Shown here one piece after another: positions 1 to 30,254 of a stretch of 64,000 bases of DNA. The DNA is taken from assembly GCF_910596095.1 (NCBI RefSeq), contig NC_056551.1:16137501-16201500 (forward strand), read 5' to 3'. The notes below the pieces were generated by a model. That model saw only the letters and a list, made by a program, of their open reading frames with translations. It had not been told where the DNA came from and made no database searches. How positions within the stretch are numbered: the stretch's first letter is position 1; every line of letters starts with the position of its first letter. This stretch comes from Thunnus maccoyii (lineage: Eukaryota; Chordata; Actinopteri; Scombriformes; Scombridae). A program made the position numbers and the translations under genes.

Positions 1-2541
1 TGTCGGGCTGCCTCAGGGTGGGCCCTGACTGCTCATGTGTGGAAAGACACAGAGAGAGAGGAGATAGTGAGGGAACTGGAGGTTGTGGAGACCTCTAACA
101 ATTGGCATATTGCTAATTCAATTTGATGAAATAGCACAATATAAGAAATGTGACATAAGACATATATTAAGTGTAAAACAATCCATTGTTGTCTCCCCTG
201 GTCAAAACCAAATGAGATATAAAAGGATATCCTTTAAAATCTCCAGGATCTGAAAGGGAGCATGATTTTTTTCAACTTTACAACAACCACCAACTTAACG
301 CAGTTGACAGCTATGCACTAAAATTATTAAATGAGACTCTGTAAACATGACAGAGGCTAGCTGAAGTTGCCCTGGGTGCATGTTTTCACATAGGTTAACG
401 CTGCCACATGTAGGTGAGTAAAATCAAAAGGCATCGGGCCATTGTGCTACAGGCAAGATGGTTCGGGGTTATCAGCAAGGATACGGTGTTAATCGCAGAG
501 TAACCTGAACTCTGCCGACTCTTATCTACAGGAGAACATATGAGCGACCATTTGGACATTTCCTAATCTGACTGTGTTGAGCAGAGAGGGGCCATTGTAA
601 CACAGGTGGGGGGGGGGGGAAGTATATACGGGGGGGTTTGAATAGTTGAGGTCCGCCCTGTGCCTTTAGGGCTGTAACTGGAGGAGAGAGAGAGGCTGAT
701 ACAGAGAGGAGATACTTAGAACAAGATGACCTCTTTAAGATGACCTCTTAGGTCAATCAGAATCTGTCACATTGGTTTGAGGATTTGGGTGAGAAATTCA
801 CTTTGTTGTTGCATTATTGGGTATTTTGGGGGGTTTCCAGTTATAAGTAGCATTTAAATTAATGTTTAATCAAGATATTATATTGTGATTTTGTTGTTGT
901 GATGTTTATACTGACCCCAATTAATAAACATACTTGGAAAAAGTCCAATTGCCAGAGGGGTCAAGGGCTTTAGCTATTGAAAATTACTCAATTATTACAG
1001 CTCATTCATGATATCATTTCATGCCCCGGCTAATGTATTCAAATCCTTTTACCACTCTGGACCCCTGCACCATAAATATTTCATTGTATTTAATGCCATT
1101 AATCGATTCAATATTGGAGTAAATGGTCCAACACAAAAAGACTGAAAGAAATCAGTTACACAATACTGTCATCATATATCGCTATGCTATTGAGCTGGTT
1201 CGTCTCATTCTTTTCAAAACATTTCTCAACAGGCCGACCGCTAAAGAGGCAGTGGAGGGGTGGGAAAGGGACAGAGAAAGAGAGCGAGAGAGATAGAGGT
1301 CTGAGTTACAGTGGCCCTACCCCTGCATCTCCACTCCAGCAGCGCGGGACCCCTCGCCTCCCTGTGACACCCCGTCCATTGGGAACTCATCTGTCTGGCA
1401 CGCTGTCTTTGTACTTTACTGTTACTGGTGACATTTTGGTGTCACGGTGTCACGATGAAATGGCTCCCCTCCCACGTCGCAGCCCGCGGCGACGCAACCA
1501 GTGGAACAATGAGGTCCCGAGGAGTTGGGGCTGGAACTCAGGAGGCCCCAGCTGGGCGCAACGCCCTAACCCTTCCCCCTCCCTGGCTCCCATGAAATCG
1601 GGAATTAGTCGAAGCGTTGCTGACGACAAGTCAGTGTCTGTGTGTCCCAGGCTCTTCCCAGGGCCCGGCGAGGACCCGGGGTGAGGAGAGACAGAGACAC
1701 AGACATAGCGACCAAGGGATGGTAGCTTTGAGGGTCACTGAGGGCAACCTGTATGTACTGCTTTGACCTCCGACCCCTGCCGAGATCAAAACTCTGTCTC
1801 ACCCATGACACTGTGGGAGAGTGAGTCGTGTTTGTCTCTGGTGGGACTGGCATGGGTCAGCAGAAGGGACAGTAAGCTTACTGCCGTGTTATTTTTAATG
1901 GTCACTCCAAGTGGATTTGAACTGTACGAAAAATGTGTAATATTTTGTCTGTCTGCTGTTGTGAAAGTGACACCTAATTTGTGTGTCATGGAGGAGGACA
2001 CAGATTACTTACTGTAGTCAATATCAAACTGTATCAATTTTATAAACTATTTCTGTGTAGGTTAACAAATATTCTGTGTAATTATGTCTCTGGTTGTATA
2101 TCTATTAATTTCAGCACCAGAGAAGAGAAGCACGTGATGTTAAGACATAACTCTGTATCTCATATTGACTACATCATGATGCATTAGTTCTACAAAACAT
2201 AGAGAAGAACAGTTGATAATATGACAGCTGTCCAGATGTTTAGTATGTCTTCTTTGGAATTTTCTCTAAACTCTTCAGGTACACCTTTGTTTTCATCTGT
2301 ACATCTGTTCTAGCTGTCTTCAGTTTAGTTTCAATTTCACAGGTTCTTGAATCATGGTGTCAGTGATTAAGATTATAAATAAACCACTTTGATGTCAGTA
2401 TTGTCAGTGAACATATAATTGTGTGAAAGACGGTACATGTTATATCAAACACTCCATGACTCTCTATTTGCCTTCTTGGCATTTAACCAGTGCTCATTAA
2501 TTAATAACATTTGCAGATGTGTCAAAGGGAACTGGTCTTAC
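1..2541. other. ass1 intron or downstream sequence, no gene seen
   Basis: I read both strands for the missing C-terminal exons of ass1 and for any other conserved protein and found none. The stretch holds short GA-rich runs (around 45-70 and 1270-1300), a short poly-G run (608-619) and a relatively GC-rich patch at about 1310-1690 whose open frames have no recognisable domain. It is most likely part of a long ass1 intron, because the next exon is expected downstream on the minus strand. Confidence 0.5.
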
Positions 2542-13520
<10,979 letters not shown>

Positions 13521-13690
13521 CAAAGAGTGACTTTCCTAATAACGGGGAGGGAGATGAAGGACAGCTAGCTTGAAGCGTCGTTGCTGTGCACCGGTCGGTG
13601 AGGAGCGGAGAAGTGGAGGAGAGCAGCAGCGGCGTGCTCAGTTTACCTCGGCGGCTCGACTCGCTGCTGCGGTCTGACTGGTCCAACTGT
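13521..13690 (-). promoter_or_regulatory. ass1: ass1 noncoding first exon and promoter (approximate)
   Basis: On the minus strand a strong consensus donor, TTTG followed by gtaagtata, lies at 13520/13521 directly after a GC-rich, CpG-containing stretch. The acceptor before the ass1 start exon (exon begins 9955, after a pyrimidine tract ending ccacag) leaves 33 nt of 5'UTR. An intron of about 3.57 kb between them is therefore the natural reading, as in mammalian ASS1, which has noncoding first exons. The transcription start is not determined; the outer bound is a guess. TTGCGTCA at 13693-13700 resembles a CRE/C-EBP-ATF composite site. That is inference only, from motif similarity. No ATG-initiated frame runs through the exon. 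Confidence 0.6.
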
Positions 13691-13699
13691 CATTGCGTC

Positions 13700-14850
13700 A
13701 TCGACGACGCTCACTATTCACAATTACCTGTTTGATTGAGCTGGTGGTATCAAATGTCCACTAAAATGTGACTACTCTGTTGATATATGACAGCTGTGAT
13801 ATATAAAGTCGGCAAATTTTCAACGGCAAGCACTGACAGCTTGGTTATTAGCTTACAAACATAACTTTTCGCCCCATAGGTACTTCATATGGAACAATAA
13901 AGGCATCCGATATAAAATAGGACTATTTTCTATTACACGTGGTTTAATAAAGGAATACTCAGGGTGTGATTTGCCGGGAGTATAGTGGGGATTTCTCCCC
14001 TCTGATCTACATACTCTTGCCTCTGCTGAGTTATTTTTAACCCCCTTGAGGACAAATATATCCTCCTCATGCTTCCCCCATAGACCTATGGACTTTCACT
14101 GTCAGCTCCCGCTTGTGTGACAACAGAGATGACACTTGGCTAACTTTACGTGATGATACAGTAAATTGACCAGGGGTTGCCTCCTTCCATATTGGAGATT
14201 TGCAGAGATGTGTGTGAAACAGAGGCCACACGCCGCGGATGACCCCTTCACAGGAAAGCATAGCCAGAAGACAGAAGTCCTTCATCAAAGCAGACTTTTC
14301 TTAGTCTGACAAGTAGGCAGGTTATTGTTATGATGACAGCACGTTGTGCTATTACATGTTGTGATAACTTTTTATTCAAAGTTTGCAGCACGCTGCGCAT
14401 AGAGCTAAATTAAATAGTGACTTGCAAGAATGACATGAAGTGTATTGGTACGTCTGGCCGAGTGGCGCTATCCTCAGTACTGTAAGTTGGGGGATTCAAT
14501 TCTGGCTTGTTAAATTCGCATTTCATCTTTTGTTTTGATGTATAGCCTATGATCACATCAGCAACTGTGTTGGAGACAGATGTCCCCGACAATCAGTTAT
14601 GCTAGTAACTGTGCAACATGTTAGTAACTGTGCAAAGATAACATTTTGATTTTGCATTAGGTTCTTTATCCCGGGATCAAGGCCTCGGTTTGCTTTGTAG
14701 TGCTCTTTATGCAGAGTAAACCTATTCACATTGAACTCTACCAGCTTCCAGTGTATTTCTTTGAGTCTTTCTCTTATAAGTTTTGAGTGTAATCCTAAAT
14801 TGTGAGTGACCTGGAGATTTATTGGCCCATTTGAAGATTTTCCCACAACA
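13700..14850. other. intergenic sequence upstream of ass1
   Basis: No conserved protein is visible on either strand. The only structured element I see is the tRNA-like fragment at about 14451-14515. Confidence 0.5.
14451..14515 (+). repeat. tRNA-like fragment with Pol III A and B boxes (SINE head or tRNA pseudogene)
   Basis: TGGCCGAGTGG at 14455-14465 is an exact match to the internal A-box consensus of Leu/Ser-type tRNAs (TRGCNNAGTGG form). About 28 bases later GATTCAATTC (14493-14502) resembles a degraded B box (GGTTCGANTCC). The spacing fits a tRNA, but the acceptor stem does not close well and no clear anticodon arm forms. I therefore read it as a tRNA pseudogene or the head of an old SINE, not a working tRNA. 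Confidence 0.35.
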
Positions 14851-14851
14851 C

Positions 14852-15376
14852 AACCCTCAGGGAACGTTCCCTAAAGGTTTTCTAAAGGTTATATAAGTTT
14901 AAAGAACCCTTTACAAAACCTTTAGGGAACGTTTTCCAAAGGTTCCTTGAAGGTTACACAAAATAACCTTCAGAGAACCTTCAGGGAACATTCCCTAAAG
15001 GTTCTGAAATGTTTTTTTAAAAACCCTCAGGTTACCTTCAGGTAATGTCTGTAATGTGAAGGTTATTTTTTGTGAAACCTATAGGGAACTTTATCTAAAG
15101 GTTCTCTCGGCTTTATTTTTTTATGAAACCTTCAGAGAACCGTTAAGGAACATTACCTGAAGGTTCTCTTATATATAATTTGCAACCTTTAAAGAACATA
15201 CTCGAAAAATTCTTTAAAGATTAATAATAAAAAAAAAACCTTTACAGAACCTTTCTCTGAAGGTTGCACAAAAATAACCTTTAGAGAACCTTCCAGGAAT
15301 GTTCTCTAAAGGTTCTCTGACCCTTATTTTTGTGAAACCTTAATGGTTATTCTTGACAAAACCTTCAGAGAACCTG
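14852..15376. repeat. degenerate self-complementary tandem repeat (about 520 bp)
   Basis: The stretch is built from repeated variants of aaccttcagggaac and its complement gttccctaaaggtt, joined by short A+T-rich linkers such as acaaaataacc and tatttttgtgaaacc. At least ten such motifs in alternating orientation can be counted. No protein frame runs through it. Because direct and inverted copies alternate, RNA or single-stranded DNA from here could fold into many hairpins. Similar 'AACCTT...GTTCC' repeats occur in other teleost genomes, so it is probably a known satellite class. Confidence 0.75.
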
Positions 15377-15639
15377 GGTCTGGGGTCTTTCAGTTAGGAA
15401 GTCCAGTATCCAGTTACAGATGGAGGTGTTGATGCATTCCATTTTTTAAATTCAAACGAAAAACGGAAAAACAAAATAATACATTGTATATTTGTTTATC
15501 CTGTCATCAAACAAGTTGAGCACAGCTTTGGAAAGAGGGTACATGGACCACTAACGATTTCAACTGTTTATTCATTACTTCTACATCTCCTGTGTCCGCA
15601 TGAGGCATAGAATGAACTTGACATCACATCACTGAGAGT

Positions 15640-16320
15640 GAAAATACCGCGCTACTTGATGAATTTTATCAATTAATTAATGTTGAAGATTGTGTGGAAA
15701 ATATTTATATTGGTGAAACTAATATATTGAAAGAGAAGTGCTCTAACAAAAATATTAGGAACACACTTAATTGTGTTACTGTCCCATCATCTAGATGTTT
15801 TTGGTCTTATTTAATGATATACAGTGGGAGAAAGCATGGAAAAATTGTGATAAATACTAAATATACTAAATAAATATGTCTTTCAAGATATTGTATAGAA
15901 TTTATCCGGTAAAACATGTGTTAGAAAGATTCCAACCAGATATTGATTATAAGTGTGAATTTTGTGGACTAGAAAAGTAGGAGACTAGAGGAGTATTTCC
16001 CATCTATTTTTTCACTGTATATGTACAAGAATGTTCTGGATTGATGTAGCCAACTTTCTAAAAAAGAAACTTTGGATGAATGTTGAAATAAATATGTTTG
16101 ATGTAATGTTATATTTTAGTCAAGATAAGATTGAAAATAACATGCTGTATATCATACAACTATTTATTATTTTTGGAAAATTCAATATTCATAAGAAACA
16201 ATGGTCAGGAACCAAGCCAACTTTCCTGCACTCTTTTTTTGTTTACTTTTGTCTTCTTTTTTGTTTTTGTTTTCTATTGTCTATGTATCTATGTATATGA
16301 ACATTTGTACAATAAAGAAA
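15640..16320 (+). mobile_element. L1-like LINE, ORF2 C-terminal fragment and 3' end (dead copy)
   Basis: Translation from about 15820 gives WEKAWKN, then FKILYRIYPVKHVLERFQPD and YKCEFCG, then after frame breaks FFHC and EFWIDVANFL. This is the C-terminal cysteine motif region of L1-clade ORF2 (pattern FKxLxxIYPxxxxL, CxFC, HLFFHC, FW). In-frame stops at about 15875 and 15978 and a frameshift near 16000 kill it. The tail ends in a T-rich 3' region and caataaagaaa near 16310-16320, consistent with a LINE 3' end. Confidence 0.65.
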
Positions 16321-16821
16321 GTGAGAAAAAAAATCCACAATACACACATAGTGGTGGTGTAATAGTGAGCTCCCTGTTGCTGCAGCAGTTCATTCATACA
16401 GACATTAAATAATATTACAATACATTTGGTACCATGGCCGATTTAAACTATGTGTATGCAGGAAATGCCCTGGTGATGATCATCTGCTTGTACAGTTTCA
16501 TTACAATCGCAAATATGAAAAGATTTCAGAGACTTAAACCACTGGGGCAAAGGTTTGCTGTTGGACCCCTTTTGACCATCTCCTATCAAATTTTCATTCA
16601 AGTTTACACAATAACTTTAGTTTACTCATCATGTGGAGTAAGCTACTATTCAGACAGTGAAAACATCTATAGTGTCTTCTGTTGCTCTGGATGGAGCTTA
16701 TCAAATTTTGAACTCGATGATGACATCAGGGTTGTCTTGGCTTGGGCTTTTAAAAATATGTTTTTCTTCTTGTTCCCTCAGTTTGACGTTTGAGCTGTTT
16801 GAGCAATTTACACAGTTGTGA

Positions 16822-18930
16822 TGTGGAAACTTTGGGTTACTTAACGTAATCCCCAGTTCTTTGATAACAGAGTGAGATGGTTTGCTATGGGAATCGGTTT
16901 GGTGTGACCAACTATAAAAGCTCCAATGACACCACATCTGTCAGTGACATATTACCACAGTTGACCAACCCCTCCCAAATCATTCTAGACTGGTTTCTAT
17001 GCAAGGAGGGACGTAATGGTAAAACATCTCCCTCTATTATAAAATATCCGGGGATTACATTAAGTAACCCAAAATTCTTTCTCTCCTCTCTCCTGGATTG
17101 CATGAATTTTCTTGAAGCCATAAATAATGTTGAGCTGGGTAGTGATTATAACAGTGATCTTGGCAGATTTGCCTTTAGCACTGATTGTGCTAAGGATGGC
17201 CCTGAGACATCCAGCCTGTAAAACCTTACAAGTGTGAGGCATAGCCCAGGTCGCTGTAGCACAAATGTCCTGTATTGAAACTCCCTTGAACAGGGCCCAT
17301 GAAATGGCCACACCCCTTGTGGGATGAGCCTTCAAACACTCGGGGGGCTGCAAACCCCTACATCTATAAGCTATATATGGCCTCCAGAGGAACAATGGCT
17401 TGCCTTTATGGGGAATGATCCAGGACACAAACAGCTGACCCTCTTTCCTGAATCCTGCTGACCTACTCACATACACATGCAGAGCCTGCACCAAGCATAA
17501 TGTGTGAAGCCTTTGGACCCCACTGAGGATAATGGAGGTGGATGAAAAGCCGAAAGCTCCACTGTGGGACATCTGTAGGGCTGACTCCACCACCTTAGAC
17601 ACAAAAGCTGGATTGGGCAGTAGGCTGACCTTGGTGAGACCTGGGGCACACTGCAAGCAGGAAGGGCAGATGAACAAAGCCTGTAAGTCACTCACATGCT
17701 TTGCTGTGGTTAAAGCTAAGAGCAAAATCATTTTAAGTGAAATAAACTTCATCCCCACCGTCTCTATGGGCTCAAATGGTTGATGAGATAGGGCATTCAA
17801 CACAACCCACAGATCCCACAGAGGAACCAGGGGCCTGTAAACCAGGACCTTGTGGCGTGTACCTTTCATGAAATGACAAACTAAAGGTTGATGCCCCCCA
17901 GGCCATGAGATGGCGGCTAAGTGTACTTTAATTGTAGAAAAGGCTTTTCCACTTATCTACTAATTCCTACAGGAAACAAAGCAGGTCAACCACAGTACAA
18001 GGAAAAGGAATGGTGTGCCTCAAGTCCACCACTCCTTAAAAAGGCACACTTGCCACTGTGAAGAGAGTGAGTGTCAATGACCTGCACAGGCAGGCCTGCA
18101 ACGTTCAGGTTCCACCTCTCATGGGCTAAGCCGAGAGCACTATGCAGTCTGGGTGAGGGTGGTAGATCTCCCCGCACACCTGGGACAAAAGATCCCTGTG
18201 TATGGGGAGAGACCATGGCTTGCCTCCCAGAAGTTGTATTATTTCTGCTACCCAATGCTTGGATGACCAGCGCAGCACTATCAGGATTAGCGACAAGCCC
18301 TGCCCTCTCAGTCTGGCTAGGGTGGGGGAGATCAGGGTGAGAGGGGGGAATGCATAAAGCAGCACGTTTGGCCATGGGTGGGCCAGAGCATCCACACCCA
18401 GAGGTGCATTTACGTTATGGGAGAAAAACAGGAGACACTAAGTGTTCTCCTGCGAGGGGAAGAGATCTACAGCTGCCCAGCCGTATTTCTGCCAAATTTT
18501 CTCCACCACCTGCTGGTGGAGAGTTCACTTTCCATACAGGGGGTTCCCTCGGGACAGAAGAGGGAGAAGCAAGGAGTGCTAGGTCACCCGCTTCTTCTCC
18601 CCTTCCCCGGGGTGGGGAAGCCACTACAGCAAAGGAGTGTTTGCCTCATGGCCTTGGGTTTTCTGACTGAGGCTGCTGGTTAGTCTGTTGACCAGCTGCC
18701 TGTCTCAGGTCTGGCACCCCCGTCTCCTACTAACTGTTGCAGCTGCAGCAGCAAAGCCAGCCCTTGGTCCCTGAAGGGGGCGAGGGATGTGTCTTTGGGA
18801 TAGGCAGAGGTTTAAGGCTTCACCTTCTTGTTTCCTGAGGGTGCTGGTCTCCCTCATCTCTGCCAGAGCTGGACCGAAAAGACCTTTGGTGGGGTTGTAT
18901 GCCGCATCATAACCTCTGCCTTCTTCCATC
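16822..18930 (-). mobile_element. DIRS-like tyrosine-recombinase retrotransposon, internally deleted
   Basis: At the 16.8-kb end, gggttacttaacgtaatccc (16831-16850) followed by an agagtgagatg motif is the terminal repeat typical of fish DIRS elements. Its complement, ggggattacattaagtaacc at about 17051-17070, is the internal complementary region. Reading leftward on the minus strand, 18930-18705 looks like the end of a gag-type frame. 18395-18126 is a reverse transcriptase/RNase H C-terminal piece (starts MDALAHPWPNVLLYAFPP), and 17869-17060 is the recombinase. The core reverse transcriptase between gag and 18395 is missing. No second terminal repeat was found near 18.9 kb. The boundaries are therefore approximate. 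Confidence 0.75.
17060..17869 (-). pseudogene. DIRS-type tyrosine recombinase remnant
   Basis: An open frame of 269 codons begins with a DIRS recombinase core (VPLWDLWVVLNALSHQPFEP) and continues through an LLLALTTAKHVSDLQAL helix and HPTRGVAISWAL. Family knowledge: these enzymes use Arg-His-x-x-Arg-Tyr to cut and join DNA. Here the first catalytic Arg position reads His (AKHVSDL, where relatives have a K-R-V type sequence). The second box, H-x-T-R-G, is intact. The region expected to carry the catalytic Tyr is shifted out of frame after PHT by a small indel. The frame is therefore long but very probably inactive. The position and orientation match the other DIRS pieces around it. Confidence 0.75.
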
Positions 18931-19480
18931 TTCTGCCATCTTATTTAGAAAGGAGTGCTCAGGTTTCTATAAATACTGGTCTCCTTCTCTTCCTTCTTAA
19001 TAGTTCTACATCATTATTATGTATTATGTTTCAATTTTGTTGTTCGACCATGACAGCAATAAAAATCCCACTGCAACGTGACACAAACATCTTTAGATGT
19101 GTTTCGATAACATGGCTGAATATGATGAGACGCTCCATGGCAGAGAACTTTTACCAAAGACGTCCACTGGAGGTCAGCATTTCCTCAAAGTCTCTGACCC
19201 TAAAACAAACTGCTCTCAGTGGAGGCTGATTCCAACACCTACAGTAAGTATAACTAACAAAGCTTCATTCAATATTGCAAAACAATGATTTTGAACTTTG
19301 TATTGTGAGAGGCTGTGATATGCAATAGGTCACAAAGCCTGTACTATACTGCACTCCATTGTGTGCCTCATTGTTGGATCATTTACATTAATTTGACTAT
19401 CTGGGCTGCCAGTGTCATTACAACCTCTGAGAACATCATAAGAGCTTTAGACCTTAACTGAGACAGTGACTTTATGTTTT
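18931..19480. other. intergenic sequence between the DIRS remnant and the surf4 3' end
   Basis: No coding signal, RNA gene or recognisable repeat was seen; the open frames at 18828-19288 have no domain. Confidence 0.45.
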
Positions 19481-19564
19481 TGAATTTTTATTTCTTCGCC
19501 ATTAACTTCCAAAATCAAAAAACAAATGATCAAAAATACAATATAAACTTCTGAAAATCAATAC

Positions 19565-20597
19565 ACTGAATAATCTTTTTATTTTCTTACACAAGGCAAA
19601 AAACACTGAGCAAAGACAAAGTCCAGGTGGCTAGTGCCTCTGCTTAGTCCTCTTTGCTTTTCTAGATCTCAGAATATGGTGTTTCACAAACGTTGAGCCT
19701 CCCCCCCTATTATCCCCAATCATATACAGTTCACTAGTTAGGCATTTGCCAAAGACATACAGAACAAAGTGCCCAATAACAAGTCCTGGAGCTAACAACT
19801 GTGTTGCAACTTTCAATCAAGCATGACTGCAATCCACCACTTAGTATACAATGTACACGCCCCGCCCCAGAATCGACTCCCCATTAACAAAGAGTTGACA
19901 GTCAGTTGAGAATGAAGGTGTACGAATGTATGGAAAGGGTTGGAGTCTCAGCAACAAAAAAACAAAAACAAACTGAGGGCAGGTGAAACCTGGGGAGTCA
20001 AGGCGAGTTGCTGCCAAATAAGTGCCCAAGGTCTCAGGATCAGTATGGTGAGTAAATCTCAGACGCTCCCAGATCCAATGGCAGAAAAAGATCAGCATCC
20101 ATGGGGGAACCCAAACTGCTGCGCTCTCTCCACTTTGTCGGTTTTATTCAGTAAATATGAAAATTAAACCATAACAACTATGGCATGACACCCATAAAAC
20201 AATACATTTCTTTCATTCTTTCTTCAGACAGAACAAATATTTTTTTCTTTCACTTATCATCCATTAATTGTTTACCTTGCACTTTGAAATACGTGGGCCT
20301 TTTTTATTCTTGCTGTCATGAAAAAAAGGACATACAAGAAGGGTTTAGAAAAAATATGGCATTACCATTTTCAACTAAAAAACAAAAACAGCAGTTGGGA
20401 AGAAAACTGAAAAAAAAGGTCCATTGATGCGTGAGGCAGTGTCTACGGATTTGGCCAAATAAAAAAATAAGCTAGAAAAAAAAAAAACGTGTGTACCCAG
20501 GTTGGATGAACTGGAGGAGAGGGAGGGTCTTTGTGTCCCAGTCGGTGGGGGGAAGTCAGTGATGCTGTGCAATCCTCGTATCTTAACCCCCTTTTGC
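19565..20597 (-). other. surf4: surf4 3' untranslated region (inferred extent)
   Basis: Minus-strand AATAAA signals occur at 19583-19578 and 19492-19487, about 1.0-1.1 kb after the stop codon. Which one is used cannot be told from sequence. No other gene is seen here. Confidence 0.4.
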
Positions 20598-28744
<8,147 letters not shown>

Positions 28745-28990
28745 ATTTGTGTAATATTAAGATGTTTTTTTTAATTAATTAAGGCTCAGCGCAACACAAC
28801 CTCGATGTGTTGGATTTTTTTCTCCCCGCAGGCTTCGCTCAGGCAGTTCCTCCCCCTGTTAACGTTATTTACTTGAAGATTTCCCGATCGCCTGGACGCA
28901 GAGAAAGGCCGCCTCCGCCCCACAATGCCCCGCGATTTGCCGACAGAGTCAGAGCCCCCCTACATGGAACTGCAACCGCTGTGTGCCACG
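28745..28990 (-). promoter_or_regulatory. surf4: surf4 5'UTR and CpG-rich promoter region
   Basis: Upstream of the surf4 ATG the sequence becomes GC- and CpG-rich (about 28820-28990), unlike the A+T-rich surroundings. This fits a housekeeping-type promoter. No TATA box at a convincing position was seen; the transcription start is unknown. Confidence 0.45.
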
Positions 28991-29154
28991 TATACTGATC
29001 CGGCCAGGGGCTTCACACGGCTTTGTTTACGGCTTTTACACATGTAAACAAGCACAGGTTCATACCCTACACACCCACCTGTATTTATTTTACCATTAAT
29101 TATGAGACACCGCGCTGCCCGCAACATGTGCAGCGATTTTAAATGGTTTACAAC

Positions 29155-30254
29155 CAGTGGTGGAAAGTAACTGAGTACATTTACTCGAGTACTGTACTTA
29201 TTTACTTGAGTATTTCCATTTGATGCTACTTCATTTTTCAACTCCACTGCATTTGAGAGGGAAATATTGTATTTGCTACTCCAATATCATGTATTTGACA
29301 GCTTTAGTTACTTATCAGATGAAGATTTTACATAAAATATTTCAATATTCTTAGTAGAGTCCGACCGATATATTGGTCAGCCATTATCAGCCGATATTGG
29401 CCTACCACAGATATATCGGTATCGTAAATGTTGTCCAATATATATTTAAAAAAATTTTTTAAGCTATATAGACAGCTTTTTATGTATATTTGATCCTTTT
29501 TCTCAATACAAGTTTAATATATACATGTTTTGTGTTTTTTTATTTATAGTTAAATTCCCAGTGAAGTTTACAGTTCCATTGCACTAATGTAATTTTATAC
29601 AGTAAAGTTTATTGTTAAACTGTAAAATAACCTGCCTCCATTACATATCTTTGTCACAAGTGTTTGATAATCTCATTTGAGGGATCATTGCAAAAAATGT
29701 GTGTTTATGTGTATATTCTGTATATATAAGATTATCAGCCAATATATCGATATCAGAATTTCTTTACTCCCTGATATCGGTATTGGCATCAGGCCCAAAA
29801 TTCCAGTATCGGTCTGGCCCTAATTCTAACTGTTGTTTAAATTGTCGCTCTTTCTTTTCTTTTAAAGAGATGTGTTACACACTTTGTGTGAAAGGTGCTA
29901 TATAAAGTGTACACTGATGTATAATATATGATGCAGTACAATTACTATTAATCTACCCAAAGTACCTAAAATTGGCTCCACATCAATAAACTATAACATT
30001 ACAATGCTCTTGCAATGCTCATGTATTTGTTAGTGATAGAAACAAACAATATAATATACTATAATAATATAACACAGACTGCATAACAGCACTTTTACTT
30101 TTGATACTTTAAGTATATTTTGCTGATAATACTTGTGTACTTTTACTTAAGTAACATTTTAAACTCGGGACTTTTACTCGTAATTGAATATTTTTAGACT
30201 ACAGTATTTCTACTTTTACGTAAGTAAAGGATCTGCGTATTTAGTCTACCACTG
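29155..30254. mobile_element. hAT-like nonautonomous element with 8-bp target duplication
   Basis: The ends are CAGTGGTGGAAAGTAACTGA (left) and, on the complementary strand, CAGTGGTAGACTAAATACGC (right). Both ends carry the acttgagtac/tacttttac repeats typical of this common teleost family. The flanks read tttacaac and tttacagc, an 8-bp target-site duplication with one mismatch, which is diagnostic of hAT. There is no transposase. A second element (29355-29822) is inserted inside it, so the original copy was about 0.63 kb. Confidence 0.85.
29355..29822. mobile_element. second hAT-like MITE nested in the first
   Basis: The left end TAGAGTCCGACCGATATATT pairs with the right end, reverse-complemented TAGGGCCAGACCGATACTGG. 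The interior is rich in gatatcgg/ccgatat motifs, the hallmark of another abundant fish hAT-MITE family. Flanks attcttag and attctaac match at six of eight positions, a decayed target duplication. The outer element's sequence resumes on both sides. Confidence 0.8.

Noticed and set aside
1184-1684. 166-codon plus-strand open frame
   Set aside because: Low complexity from a GC-rich patch, no domain, no splice or start context; it lies where an ass1 intron is expected.
14451-14515. Functional tRNA gene
   Set aside because: The A box is good but the B box is degraded and the acceptor and anticodon stems do not form.
14852-15376. CRISPR-like alternation of repeat and spacer
   Set aside because: Copies are degenerate, occur in both orientations and have no unique spacers of constant length; this is a vertebrate genome with no cas genes.
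17060-17869. Longest open frame of the window (269 codons), considered as a host gene
   Set aside because: Its sequence is a DIRS-type tyrosine recombinase flanked by DIRS terminal repeats, with a changed catalytic Arg position and a frameshift before the catalytic Tyr; listed as a transposon remnant.
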